A stretch of DNA of 64,000 nucleotides, taken from assembly GCA_937915375.1 (NCBI GenBank), contig CALDMO010000017.1, forward strand, positions 1 to 64,000, in the 5' to 3' direction. This DNA comes from an uncultured Marvinbryantia sp. Lineage in GTDB: Bacteria > Bacillota > Clostridia > Lachnospirales > Lachnospiraceae. Positions 42,580 through 51,542 of the stretch are shown here, in pieces (the stretch's first letter is position 1; each line of letters begins with the position of its first letter). The translations under genes were made by a program, and so were the position numbers. The notes under the pieces are model-generated. The model did not search any database, was not told the origin of the DNA, and saw nothing but the letters and a program-made list of their open reading frames with translations.

Positions 42580-42924
42580 ATGGCAACAAAAAGAACAGCT
42601 GCTGCAAAAGAAACGGCGGCAAAGGAAAAGACAGTAAAGACAACACCGGTAAAAGAGACAGCAGAGATAGAGACAGCAGTAAAGAAGGCTCCGGCAAAGA
42701 AAGTGTCGGCGAAAAAAGCCGCAGTAAAAGAAACAATTATGGTTCAGTATATGGGTAAGGAAGTCAGCACAGATGATCTTATGAAAAAAGTAAAAGAATA
42801 CTGGACGAAAGAGTTAAACAACAAAGTAGGCGATCTGAAATCTGTAACACTGTACGTGAAGCCGGAAGAAGGAAAAACATACTTTGTAATTAACGAAGAC
42901 GTTACCGGATCTGTAGAGATCTAA
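42580..42924 (+). CDS. DUF6465 family protein with Lys/Ala-rich head
   Basis: 114 aa, GGGAGG before the ATG. Residues 1-50 are almost entirely Lys, Ala, Thr, Val and Glu, reminiscent of histone-H1-like tails. Residues 50-114 are a compact alpha/beta domain (MVQYMGKEVSTDDLMKKV, then KSVTLYVKPEEGKTYFVIN). The globular part resembles DUF6465, a Clostridia family without assigned function. A DNA- or RNA-binding role for the head is plausible from charge only. Confidence 0.75.
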   Translation: MATKRTAAAKETAAKEKTVKTTPVKETAEIETAVKKAPAKKVSAKKAAVKETIMVQYMGKEVSTDDLMKKVKEYWTKELNNKVGDLKSVTLYVKPEEGKTYFVINEDVTGSVEI

Positions 42925-42929
42925 AACAG

Positions 42930-42964
42930 GAAAAACCCGACGCCAGATGCGCCGGGCTTTTTAT
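42930..42964 (+). terminator. terminator after the DUF6465 gene
   Basis: CCCG-CGC pairs with GCG-CGGG across a 5-base loop, with an A-run before and five T after, so it could also end the convergent SASP gene. Confidence 0.75.
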
Positions 42965-42987
42965 TTCGTGTTAATCTGCGGATATGC

Positions 42988-43218
42988 TTACATCATTGTG
43001 CCGGTCTGACCACCCATACCGGACATCTGTCTTTCCTGTGCCTCGATCATTTTTTTCACCATATAGCCGCCGACAGAACCGTTCTGTTTGGAAGTCAGGT
43101 TGCCGTTGTAGCCATCGGATAACGGTACGCCGAGTTCGCTTGCAACTTCAAATTTAAAACGATCCATTGCTCCTTTTGCCTCTGGAACTGCCATTGTGTT
43201 AGAAGATTTGTTTGACAT
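42988..43218 (-). CDS. alpha/beta-type small acid-soluble spore protein
   Basis: 76 aa from ATG at 43218 (AGGAGG upstream on the minus strand); the frame is open further upstream without a start signal. It has the GPR protease region KFEVASELGVPL and the DNA-binding segment YNGNLTSKQNGSVGGYMVKKMI. SASPs coat and protect DNA in dormant spores. The C-terminus is Met/Gly-rich. Strong evidence that the organism sporulates or descends from sporulators. Confidence 0.95.
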   Translation of the reverse strand: MSNKSSNTMAVPEAKGAMDRFKFEVASELGVPLSDGYNGNLTSKQNGSVGGYMVKKMIEAQERQMSGMGGQTGTMM

Positions 43219-43369
43219 AGTATTACGCCTCCTTTGTTTTTCGTGAATTCTTTTTCTTTTTTGAATTCCATATTTGATTTGGTGTGCAATCACTGTTTGC
43301 TGATTGCAGAAATAGTATATGAATTTCTCACAATAATAAACTGGCAGTTCTTTCTAAAAAATAAACTAT

Positions 43370-43397
43370 TTGCTATTTTAGAGAAATATGATATAAT
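43370..43397 (+). promoter_or_regulatory. mgsA promoter
   Basis: TTGCTA (43370-43375), 16 bases, TATAAT (43392-43397), about 97 bases before the mgsA ATG. Confidence 0.55.
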
Positions 43398-43493
43398 GTA
43401 TATTGAATTATGGGGCTTTTTTGAAAGATATGTAAAAATAGAATCGTTTATAGTTTGTTTTTGAAAGAAAATCAGAAAGGAGAAGACAATGCA

Positions 43494-43886
43494 ATGAATA
43501 TTGGGGTTATTGCGCATAACAGTAAAAAGAGTCTGATGGAAAATTTCTGTCTTGCATACAAACGTATTTTGAGCAGACATGAATTATATGCAACTGGTAT
43601 TACCGGCAGACGAATTGAAGAAGTAACGAAATTGAAAGTACACAAGTTTCTTCCGGGCAGCATGGGCGGAGACAAGCAGTTTACAGAAATGATACAGCGA
43701 AACAGTATGGATATGGTGATTTTCTTTTATAATCCTTTGATTGAGGATCCGCGTCAGGCGGATATTGATCGGATCACCAGATGTTGTGATGCCTATAACA
43801 TTCCGATCGCGACCAACATTGCCACAGCCGAGTCACTGATTCTCGGACTTGATCACGGTGATCTGGAATGGAGAAACATCGTATAA
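43494..43886 (+). CDS. mgsA: methylglyoxal synthase
   Basis: Converts dihydroxyacetone phosphate to methylglyoxal, a bypass of lower glycolysis that relieves phosphate limitation. 130 aa from ATG 43494 (AAAGGAG upstream; an out-of-frame ATG lies 5 bases earlier). Family elements: IAHNSKK, LYATGITG, PGSMGGDKQ, FFYNPLIEDPRQADI with the catalytic Asp, and IPIATNIATAES. Complete. Confidence 0.93.
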   Translation: MNIGVIAHNSKKSLMENFCLAYKRILSRHELYATGITGRRIEEVTKLKVHKFLPGSMGGDKQFTEMIQRNSMDMVIFFYNPLIEDPRQADIDRITRCCDAYNIPIATNIATAESLILGLDHGDLEWRNIV

Positions 43887-43912
43887 AAGAACGGACGGGT
43901 TGGAGAGAGTAG

Positions 43913-44479
43913 ATGAGAGTGATTTCCGGTAAGGCAAAACATATGCCGCTGAAGACAATCGATGGAGATGCGACGAGGCCGACAACGGATCGCATCAAAG
44001 AAACGCTTTTTAATATGCTGCAGCATGATATTTACGGCAGCCGTTTTTTGGATTTATTTGCCGGCAGCGGCGGCATCGGGATCGAGGCACTCAGCAGAGG
44101 AGCGAAAGAAGTTTTTTTGGTAGAACACAATCCGAAAGCGGTGGCCTGTATCCGAAGTAATCTGGCATTTACACATCTGGAAGAGGGAGCACATGTAATT
44201 ACAGGTGATGTGTATGCGGCGTTAGCGCGCCTGGAAGGCGGAGAGCCCTTTGATATTATTTTTATGGATCCTCCATATAATCTTCTGGCGGAGCGGAAAG
44301 TGCTGGAACAGCTGGCAGATTCTTCTCTTGTATCGGAGGATACCCTGATCGTGACAGAGGCTTCTTTGCAGACCGAATTTGACTATCTGCAGGAACTTGG
44401 ATTTGAAATGATCAAATATAAAAAATATAAGACAAACGCACATGTTTTCATTAAAAAAGCGGAGGCAGAAAACGTATGA
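43913..44479 (+). CDS. rsmD: 16S rRNA (guanine-N2)-methyltransferase RsmD
   Basis: Methylates G966 of 16S rRNA (E. coli numbering) in the 30S subunit. 188 aa. SAM site DLFAGSGGIGIEALSRGA and catalytic FMDPPYNLL. Its last four bases overlap the coaD start, the same pair as Bacillus ylbH-ylbI(coaD). Confidence 0.95.
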   Translation: MRVISGKAKHMPLKTIDGDATRPTTDRIKETLFNMLQHDIYGSRFLDLFAGSGGIGIEALSRGAKEVFLVEHNPKAVACIRSNLAFTHLEEGAHVITGDVYAALARLEGGEPFDIIFMDPPYNLLAERKVLEQLADSSLVSEDTLIVTEASLQTEFDYLQELGFEMIKYKKYKTNAHVFIKKAEAENV

Positions 44480-44970
44480 AAAGAGCCGTATATCCGGGCA
44501 GCTTTGATCCGGTTACCTATGGACATCTCGATGTGATCCGGCGTTCGGCAGCTCTTGTGGACGAGCTGATCGTCGGTGTTTTGCAGAATAATAATAAAAA
44601 TCCGTTGTTTTCTTCAGAAGAACGTGTTAGAATATTACATGAAGTGACAAAAGATATGAAGAATGTCCGCATTGAGGCATTCAGCGGATTATCTATCGAT
44701 TTCGTAAAAGAAAAGGATGCACAGTTTTTGGTGCGCGGTCTTCGCGCAATTACCGATTTTGATTATGAATTGCAGATGGCTCAGACAAACCGAATCATGG
44801 CGCCAAATATTGATACAATATTTTTGACGACAAGTCTGGAATACGCATATTTAAGTTCATCAACTTTAAAGGAAGTTGCTTTTTATGGTGGAGATATTTC
44901 TAAATTTGCGCCAGAAATAGTACAGAAAGCTGTACGTGAAAAAATGACAGCCATACGGACACAAAAATAA
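44476..44970 (+). CDS. coaD: phosphopantetheine adenylyltransferase
   Basis: Penultimate step of coenzyme A synthesis. 164 aa. Nucleotidyltransferase motif PGSFDPVTYGHLDVI (with the T/HxGH element), RGLRAITDFDYELQMA, and the C-terminal SSSTLKEVA. It starts at ATGA shared with the rsmD stop. Confidence 0.97.
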   Translation: MKRAVYPGSFDPVTYGHLDVIRRSAALVDELIVGVLQNNNKNPLFSSEERVRILHEVTKDMKNVRIEAFSGLSIDFVKEKDAQFLVRGLRAITDFDYELQMAQTNRIMAPNIDTIFLTTSLEYAYLSSSTLKEVAFYGGDISKFAPEIVQKAVREKMTAIRTQK

Positions 44971-45007
44971 GAAGCAGGATTTTATGGATTAATAAGGAGA
45001 GTATAAG

Positions 45008-45622
45008 ATGAGTAGCAGAATTGAACAGATTATTGAGGAAATTGAAGAGTATGTAGACAGCTGTAAATTTCAGCCGCTTTCTTCTACGAAAATCGTTGTA
45101 AACAAAGAGGAACTGGAAGAACTTTTAAGAGAACTTCGTATGAAAACTCCGGATGAAATTAAACGCTATCAGAAGATTATCAGTAACAAGGATGCTATTC
45201 TGGCAGATGCTCAGACAAAAGCGGATGCAATGCTTGAGGACGCTAAAGCAAGACAGCAGCAGATGGTAGATGAAAATCAGATCATGCAGGAGGCTATGGC
45301 ACAGGCAAATGCGCTTCTGGAACAGACAAACAAACAGGCGCAGGATATTCTTGACAGCGCGACACAGGACGCAAACAGCATTCGTATGAGCGCGATCAGC
45401 TATACGGATGATATGCTTGCGAATCTGGAACAGATTATGACACATGCTACGGATACTGTTGGCGCGAAATATAATACGTTTGTAAGCTCCCTGCAGTCCT
45501 GCTATGAGATTGTAAGTAAGAACCGTCAGGAACTTTCCCCGCAGACTTCTGCCGCTTCCAGCTATGCGGCGGCAACAGCGGAAGAAGCGTTCGATGACGA
45601 GGAAGAATTTACCGAAGAATAA
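45008..45622 (+). CDS. coiled-coil protein (DivIVA/ATPase-subunit-like)
   Basis: 204 aa, AAGGAGAG before the ATG. Residues 1-45 form a short ordered head (IEEIEEYVDSC, then KIVVNKEELEELL). Residues 50-165 are a long Ala/Gln/Asp-rich coiled coil (QTKADAMLEDAKARQQQMV), and the C-terminus is acidic (DDEEEFTEE). Relatives are usually annotated as ATPase or vacuolar-ATPase subunit-H-like on coiled-coil similarity only. A cytoskeletal or division role is possible. It lies between coaD and the YlbJ-like gene. Confidence 0.75.
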   Translation: MSSRIEQIIEEIEEYVDSCKFQPLSSTKIVVNKEELEELLRELRMKTPDEIKRYQKIISNKDAILADAQTKADAMLEDAKARQQQMVDENQIMQEAMAQANALLEQTNKQAQDILDSATQDANSIRMSAISYTDDMLANLEQIMTHATDTVGAKYNTFVSSLQSCYEIVSKNRQELSPQTSAASSYAAATAEEAFDDEEEFTEE

Positions 45623-46570
45623 TCAGTACACAAAGATTGCTGCGAGAAACAGCGCGATTAGTGTGATAAATAATTTGTCGCGCAGATAAATATGTATTGG
45701 TACGCCGGCATTTTTTAATAACTGTGCCGATTGCGCCGTGCAGCAGAGACCGCCGAAAGCGGAAATTGAAATAAAAAGCAGATATTTAATAGAAAATGGG
45801 AACGGAAGAGCAGCAACGGCATGGATGCCGACACTGACTTCCGTTATCCCAAGAAGCAGAGTTTTCGGGAGAGATGATTGTATTGGCAAGTGTTCAATCA
45901 TAGATGCTAGTATGGAGAAAAGCATAACATACCCTCCCAATTTTGTGATATTGCTGACACCATCAGAAATACAGACATCCACCACAGAGAATTGCAGACT
46001 AGTGGGAGATGTCTTGTTTTTTGTCTGCTTGAATCTGTGGTTTTCAATCTGTTTTTCAGCCTGTTGTTTTTTTCGAAAACTTGGCAGAGAAAAAAAGGCA
46101 TAAATTACCGGTGCGCTGTATAGAATAAGTAGGGTAGGCCTTTGCAGTGCAGCGTCACCCATATGCTGAATTACCAGATAGTTGATGAGAAAAGCCGGGC
46201 TGATATTATTGATTATCGCAGCCAGAAACGTACGTTCTGTCTGAGAGGAGTTTCTGGAATCTGCGAGATCAGACAATGTTTTCGCGCCCATTGGGCATCC
46301 ACAGAGAAATCCGGTAAATACAGCGTAAAAACCATGAGCAGAGAGCGGTATGAATTTCTGTAATGGTTTGGATATAAGCGCTGAAAGTTTTGCGGCAGCG
46401 CCTGTTCTTAGAAGAAGGCTGGAAAGAATCATCATCGGAAACAGCGTCGGGACAAGCGAGCGGTACCAGAGAAGGAGACCGTCAGCTGCGGCAGCAAAGC
46501 CTTCCGTTGGAAAAGACAGGAAATAGAGAAATAGTCCGCCGCTAAGTGCGGATAAGAACAGTACAAACAT
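45623..46570 (-). CDS. YlbJ-like sporulation integral membrane protein
   Basis: 315 aa, minus strand, start at 46570 with GTGAGG upstream. About eight hydrophobic helices of the nucleoside-recognition (Gate) type: WYRSLVPTLFPMMILSSLL, GFLCGCPMGAKTLSDL, AAIINNISPAFLINYLV and a C-terminal GLCCTAQSAQLL region. Bacillus YlbJ lies near rsmD and coaD and is required for normal sporulation; the same neighbourhood here supports the call. Its stop directly abuts the stop of the convergent coiled-coil gene. Confidence 0.85.
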   Translation of the reverse strand: MFVLFLSALSGGLFLYFLSFPTEGFAAAADGLLLWYRSLVPTLFPMMILSSLLLRTGAAAKLSALISKPLQKFIPLSAHGFYAVFTGFLCGCPMGAKTLSDLADSRNSSQTERTFLAAIINNISPAFLINYLVIQHMGDAALQRPTLLILYSAPVIYAFFSLPSFRKKQQAEKQIENHRFKQTKNKTSPTSLQFSVVDVCISDGVSNITKLGGYVMLFSILASMIEHLPIQSSLPKTLLLGITEVSVGIHAVAALPFPFSIKYLLFISISAFGGLCCTAQSAQLLKNAGVPIHIYLRDKLFITLIALFLAAIFVY

Positions 46571-46595
46571 AAATCCTCACATAGAATCTGAAACA

Positions 46596-46624
46596 TTGAA
46601 TAGTTTTTCGGTATGTGATATACT
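46596..46624 (+). promoter_or_regulatory. promoter of the alarmone synthetase operon
   Basis: TTGAAT (46596-46601), 17 bases, TATACT (46619-46624), within the divergent gap between the YlbJ-like gene and the synthetase. Confidence 0.55.
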
Positions 46625-46708
46625 TTATTAAATTAAAGCGGATTTTAGAACCGACTCGCGGGTATTTACAGACATAAACGTTTTGAGGCAGAAAGCAGGT
46701 GTTATTTT

Positions 46709-47533
46709 ATGGAAATTTTACTGTGGAGAGAGATTCTGGATCCATACGATCTGGCAGTGAAAGAACTGACGGCGAAATTTGAACATTTAAGATACGAATA
46801 TAAAGCGAGAGGACTATATAGTCCGATTGAACAGGTGACTGGTCGTGTAAAAACCATATCCAGTATTCTTGATAAAATGCAGAAGAAAAATATTGAAATT
46901 ACGGAACTGGAAAAACAAATCGACGATATTGCGGGTGTGCGTATTATCTGCCAGTTTGTAGAGGATATCCCTCGTGTGGCACAGTTGATTCGGGAACGAA
47001 CCGATATGAAGGTAATTCATGAAAAAGATTATGTGGATCACATGAAAACGAGCGGGTATCGAAGCTATCATCTGATTATCCAATATAAAGTGCAGACGAT
47101 CGATGGTCCGAAGGATTTGCAGGCGGAGATACAAATCCGCACGCTGGGAATGAACTTCTGGTCAACGATCGAGCATTCCCTGCAGTACAAATACAAACAG
47201 AATATCCCGGATCACATTAAGGATAAGCTATTAAAAGCCGCCGATGCGATTGTCATTCTTGATCGTGAGATGTCGTCAGTGCGGGATGAGATTATGGATG
47301 CGCAGAATTCCATGCAGCACCAGGCAAACATGGTCGTTGATATTTTAAATACGATACAAAATCTTTATCATCTGGCTAATAAACGTGAGATCCAGAAAAT
47401 TCAGGAAGAATTTTATCAGATCTATACAGAAAAGGATTTAGACAAACTGGGGCATTTTCATAAACAGCTGGATATTATTGCAGAAGGTTATCGTGCACAG
47501 GGAATCCAGTTTACATGTGAGGATATGAATTGA
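46709..47533 (+). CDS. small alarmone synthetase / GTP pyrophosphokinase (RelQ-like)
   Basis: 274 aa. A single RelA/SpoT synthetase domain without hydrolase, TGS or ACT domains. Family elements: SPIEQVTGRVKT, DIAGVRIICQF, the conserved DYVDHMKTSGYRSYH, and QAEIQIRTLGMNFWSTIEHSLQYKY. The C-terminal helical part is longer than in RelP/RelQ of Bacillus (about 210 aa). Makes (p)ppGpp or related alarmones, likely regulated at expression level. The methyltransferase gene follows after 1 base. Confidence 0.9.
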   Translation: MEILLWREILDPYDLAVKELTAKFEHLRYEYKARGLYSPIEQVTGRVKTISSILDKMQKKNIEITELEKQIDDIAGVRIICQFVEDIPRVAQLIRERTDMKVIHEKDYVDHMKTSGYRSYHLIIQYKVQTIDGPKDLQAEIQIRTLGMNFWSTIEHSLQYKYKQNIPDHIKDKLLKAADAIVILDREMSSVRDEIMDAQNSMQHQANMVVDILNTIQNLYHLANKREIQKIQEEFYQIYTEKDLDKLGHFHKQLDIIAEGYRAQGIQFTCEDMN

Positions 47534-47534
47534 T

Positions 47535-48854
47535 ATGCAGCTGCCGAAAATATTTTTAGAGGAAATGCAGGAATTGTTAAAGGAAGAATTTCCTGCTTAC
47601 ATAAAGAGTTTTGAAGATGAAAGCGTACAGGGAATCCGTGTTAATACAGAGAAGATTTCTGTGGAAGAATTTCAGCGGTTGGCGCCGTTTGAGTTAGAGC
47701 CGGTGCCGTGGACAGACAATGGCTTTTATGTTCGGCAAAAAGATCAGGTAAGCAGACATCCCTATTATTTTGCCGGTCTTTATTACGTGCAGGAGCCAAG
47801 CGCGATGCTTCCGGCAGCCACTTTAAATGCACAGCCGGGGGATGCTGTGTTAGATTTGTGCGCTGCTCCGGGTGGAAAAGCGACGGAACTCGGCGGACGA
47901 TTAGGGCGAAAAGGTATACTGCTTGCAAACGATATCAGTCATTCCCGGGCAAAAGCGCTTCTGAAAAATCTGGAGTTGGCAGGAGTGGGAAATCTGATGG
48001 TCAGCAGCGCACTTCCGGAAAATTTGGAGGCAGAATATGCTGGCTTCTTTGATAAAATCCTGATTGACGCGCCGTGCTCCGGCGAAGGAATGTTTCGCAA
48101 AGATCCGGCTATGCTGAAATCTTATGCTGAGCACGGACCACAGTATTATGCCAAAATACAGAGAGAAATTTTAAAAAGTGCCGTGCCGATGTTAAAGCCT
48201 GGCGGTAAAATGGTATATTCTACCTGTACCTTTTCACGTCTGGAAAACGAGGAAACAATCCGTTGGATTTTGGAAGATTATCCGGATATGCGTCTCGTTC
48301 CATTGGGAAAAGACGGTGTTCTGCGCCTGTTCCCACACCGTGTAAAAGGAGAAGGCCATTTTACTGCCATGCTGGAAAAGACAGGAGAACCGGTACCGGA
48401 AAAAGAAAAGACAGCAGTAAAAAAACAGACGCTTCCGAAAGAATATGAAGAGTTTGCCGCAAAATATTTGAACCTGCAGTTAGAAGACTGGCAGTATCGA
48501 ACGATCGAAGATCGTCTGTATGCGCTTCCAAGAGACATTTGTATAAAGGGAAAGATTCGTTATCTGCGTACTGGTCTGCTGCTGGGGGAGAATAAGAAAA
48601 AACGCTTTGAACCATCGCAGGCTCTGGCCATGTTTTTAAAACGCTCTGAGGTAAAAAGCAGCATTTCGTTCGCGGCAGACGACGGACGGGTGATTCGTTA
48701 TTTGAAAGGCGAAACGATTGAGTTGACAGAAGCGGAGGAAAAAGGGCTGCTTGCATGGACACTTGTCTGTGTAGACGGTTTTCCACTGGGATGGGCGAAA
48801 CTGGTAAATGGAAGTCTTCGCAATAAATATTACGCAGGATGGCGCATGAATTAA
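47535..48854 (+). CDS. RsmF/NOL1-NOP2-Sun family rRNA m5C methyltransferase
   Basis: 439 aa. N-terminal RNA-binding part, SAM site DLCAAPGGKATELGG near residue 115, both catalytic cysteines in DAPCSGEGMFRKDP and STCTFSRLENEE, and a C-terminal PUA-like domain from about residue 300 ending GWAKLVNGSLRNKY. Likely methylates 16S rRNA in the small subunit, exact site not assigned. The downstream pseudouridine synthase starts at the next base. Confidence 0.9.
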   Translation: MQLPKIFLEEMQELLKEEFPAYIKSFEDESVQGIRVNTEKISVEEFQRLAPFELEPVPWTDNGFYVRQKDQVSRHPYYFAGLYYVQEPSAMLPAATLNAQPGDAVLDLCAAPGGKATELGGRLGRKGILLANDISHSRAKALLKNLELAGVGNLMVSSALPENLEAEYAGFFDKILIDAPCSGEGMFRKDPAMLKSYAEHGPQYYAKIQREILKSAVPMLKPGGKMVYSTCTFSRLENEETIRWILEDYPDMRLVPLGKDGVLRLFPHRVKGEGHFTAMLEKTGEPVPEKEKTAVKKQTLPKEYEEFAAKYLNLQLEDWQYRTIEDRLYALPRDICIKGKIRYLRTGLLLGENKKKRFEPSQALAMFLKRSEVKSSISFAADDGRVIRYLKGETIELTEAEEKGLLAWTLVCVDGFPLGWAKLVNGSLRNKYYAGWRMN

Positions 48855-49580
48855 ATGGAAAAGATAAGACTGGATAAACTGCTGGCGACCGCTGGAATCG
48901 GCACACGCAGTGAGGTAAAAGGCTTGATCCGTAAAGGACAAGTGACAGTAAACGATGAGATCTGCAAAAAAGCAGATGAAAAAATAGAGACAGAAACAGA
49001 CCGCGTCGCAGTAAACGGCAGAGAGATTTCTTATTCAAAATACGAATATCACCTGCTGCATAAACCGGCAGGCTGCGTTTCTGCGACGAAAGACAATGTA
49101 CATCCAACCGTGATGGATTATATTCCGTCTGACCGTAAGAGTGAACTTTTTCCGGTCGGCAGATTGGATCTTGATACAGAAGGGCTGTTGTTGATCACAA
49201 ATGACGGAGAAATGGCGCACTATCTGCTTTCTCCCGGAAGGCATGTACCGAAAACCTACTATGCAAGGATAAATGGAAACGTGACGCAGGCGGATGCAGA
49301 TGCTTTCGCGCAAGGCGTAGATATCGGAGAGGATAAGCCAACGCTTCCGGCATCTTTGCAGATTCTGACAACCGGGGAAATGTCCGAGATCGAATTGACA
49401 ATCTGCGAGGGAAAATTTCATCAGGTGAAACGGATGTTCCAGGCGGTCGGCAAAGAGGTTGTTTATTTGAAACGCATTTCTATGGGAAGCCTGATACTTG
49501 ATGAAACACTGCCTGCCGGCAAGAGCCGCAGGCTTACACAGAAAGAGATCGAAGACCTGAAAAAAAGGAGTACTTCATGA
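48855..49580 (+). CDS. 16S-type rRNA pseudouridine synthase (RsuA family)
   Basis: 241 aa. N-terminal S4 RNA-binding domain (RLDKLLATAGIGTRSEVKGL), catalytic Asp in FPVGRLDLDTEGLLL, and C-terminal LTICEGKFHQVKRMF. The substrate is probably 16S rRNA U516, but RluB/RluE-type specificity cannot be excluded. It starts 0 bases after the preceding stop and overlaps the next gene by 4 bases. Confidence 0.9.
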   Translation: MEKIRLDKLLATAGIGTRSEVKGLIRKGQVTVNDEICKKADEKIETETDRVAVNGREISYSKYEYHLLHKPAGCVSATKDNVHPTVMDYIPSDRKSELFPVGRLDLDTEGLLLITNDGEMAHYLLSPGRHVPKTYYARINGNVTQADADAFAQGVDIGEDKPTLPASLQILTTGEMSEIELTICEGKFHQVKRMFQAVGKEVVYLKRISMGSLILDETLPAGKSRRLTQKEIEDLKKRSTS

Positions 49581-51532
49581 CAAATGGTTTTTTACCGGTA
49601 TCCCGTGAGGATATGGAACGACAGAACGTAGAACAGTTAGATTTTATTTTGGTAACAGGGGATGCTTATGTGGATCATTCCTCGTTTGCGCATGCGATCA
49701 TCAGCCGTGTGCTGGACGCGAACGGCTATAAGGTCGGTATTATCGCACAGCCCGACTGGAAAGATGATAAAAGCATTCAGATATTAGGGGAACCGCGCCT
49801 GGGCTTTCTTGTTTCAGCCGGAAACATGGATTCGATGGTGAATCATTATTCGGTATCGAAAAAACGACGAAAAACAGACGCGTTTTCACCGGGCGGAGAG
49901 ATGGGAAAACGTCCTGATCACGCGACAGTGGTTTACTGCAATCTGATCCGCAGAACCTATCGCAAAACACCGATCATTATCGGCGGCATTGAGGCGAGCC
50001 TGCGCAGGCTTGCGCATTACGATTATTGGTCGGATTCTCTGAAGCGTTCCATCTTACTTGATTCGGGCGCGGATCTTTTGTCCTACGGTATGGGGGAGCG
50101 GTGTATCGTGGAGATTGCCGATGCCTTAAATGCCGGGATTGCGGTAAAGGACATTACGTTCATTGATGGAACAGTATACAAGACGAAAGATATTTCTAAT
50201 CTGTATGAACCGGAGCTTCTTTGCTCCTATGAGGAATTAAAAGCTGACCGTCGAAATTACGCGAAAAGTTTTTATACACAGTATTGCAACACCGATCCTT
50301 TTAATGCAAAGCAGCTGGTTGAACCGTATCCAAATGGTATGTATGTGGTGCAGAATCCGCCGCAAAAGCCGTTGTCGCAGTCAGAAATGGATCAGGTATA
50401 TGCTCTTCCATATCAGAGACGGTGGCATCCGATGTATGACGAGGCGGGCGGTATCCCGGCGATCGAGGAAGTGAAATATTCTCTGATCAGCAATCGAGGA
50501 TGCTTCGGTGCCTGCAGTTTTTGCGCTCTGACCTTTCATCAGGGACGCATTATTCAGACGAGAAGTCACGAATCCTTGATTTCCGAAGCATCTAAATTTG
50601 TCTGGGAGAAAGAATTTAAGGGTTATATTCATGACGTTGGCGGGCCGACAGCTAATTTCCGTCATCCGGCTTGTGAAAAACAGTTGGAAAAAGGTGCCTG
50701 TAAAAACCGACAGTGTCTGTTCCCGACACCTTGCAAAAATATGAATGCCGATCACAGCGATTATCTGAAATTACTGCGCAGACTGCGGGAACTCCCAAAT
50801 GTAAAGAAGGTTTTTATACGTTCAGGTATTCGTTTTGACTATCTGCTGGCAGACAAAAATGATACGTTTTTTAGAGAGCTTGTGGAGCATCATGTCAGCG
50901 GCCAGCTGAAAGTAGCGCCGGAGCATGTTTCTGCCGCCGTGCTTTCTAAGATGGGCAAACCGGCGAATGAGGTCTATCAGCGGTTTGTAAAGAAATACAA
51001 ACAGTTAAATGAAAAATGCGGGAAAAACCAGTTCCTGGTGCCGTATCTAATGTCGTCTCATCCCGGTTCGACTCTAAAAGAGGCGGTTGAATTGGCGGAA
51101 TATCTGCGTGACCTTGGCTATATGCCGGAACAGGTACAGGATTTTTATCCGACGCCGTCCACGCTTTCCACCTGTATGTATTATACGGGGGTGGATCCGC
51201 GTACAATGGAACCAGTCTATGTGCCGGTCAATCCGCACGAAAAAGCGATGCAAAGAGCGCTGATCCAGTATCGCAATCCAAAAAATTACGATCTGGTTAA
51301 GGAAGCTCTGATAAAAGCGGGGCGTACAGATCTAATTGGATTTGATAAAAAATGTTTGATCCGTCCGAGAAAGGGGGGGCAGACAGTGTCATCCGCCGCG
51401 AGTCGGAGCATGAAAAAGAATGTTTCACCGCAAAAAGACAGAACGACATCTGGAAGCGGTTCGGTCGGCAGAAATCAGACAAGAGCTGCGAAACAAAAAA
51501 AGACAATCCGCAACGTGCATAAGAAGAAATAG
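49577..51532 (+). CDS. YgiQ family radical SAM protein
   Basis: 651 aa. N-terminal UPF0313 domain (DFILVTGDAYVDHSSFAHAI, GGIEASLRRLAHYDYWSD), the radical SAM cluster CxxxCxxC in GCFGACSFC near residue 313, additional cysteines (CRNRQCLFPTPC-type segment), and a Lys/Ser-rich C-terminal tail of about 60 residues. No reaction is established for the family. AAAAAGGAG precedes the ATG, which overlaps the RsuA-family stop. Confidence 0.9.
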   Translation: MTNGFLPVSREDMERQNVEQLDFILVTGDAYVDHSSFAHAIISRVLDANGYKVGIIAQPDWKDDKSIQILGEPRLGFLVSAGNMDSMVNHYSVSKKRRKTDAFSPGGEMGKRPDHATVVYCNLIRRTYRKTPIIIGGIEASLRRLAHYDYWSDSLKRSILLDSGADLLSYGMGERCIVEIADALNAGIAVKDITFIDGTVYKTKDISNLYEPELLCSYEELKADRRNYAKSFYTQYCNTDPFNAKQLVEPYPNGMYVVQNPPQKPLSQSEMDQVYALPYQRRWHPMYDEAGGIPAIEEVKYSLISNRGCFGACSFCALTFHQGRIIQTRSHESLISEASKFVWEKEFKGYIHDVGGPTANFRHPACEKQLEKGACKNRQCLFPTPCKNMNADHSDYLKLLRRLRELPNVKKVFIRSGIRFDYLLADKNDTFFRELVEHHVSGQLKVAPEHVSAAVLSKMGKPANEVYQRFVKKYKQLNEKCGKNQFLVPYLMSSHPGSTLKEAVELAEYLRDLGYMPEQVQDFYPTPSTLSTCMYYTGVDPRTMEPVYVPVNPHEKAMQRALIQYRNPKNYDLVKEALIKAGRTDLIGFDKKCLIRPRKGGQTVSSAASRSMKKNVSPQKDRTTSGSGSVGRNQTRAAKQKKTIRNVHKKK

Positions 51533-51542
51533 AGGAGATACC

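Noticed and set aside
42428..42736. Leucine/serine-rich open frame opposite the DUF6465 gene
   Set aside because: Artefact of the Lys/Ala-rich coding sequence on the plus strand; no start signal.
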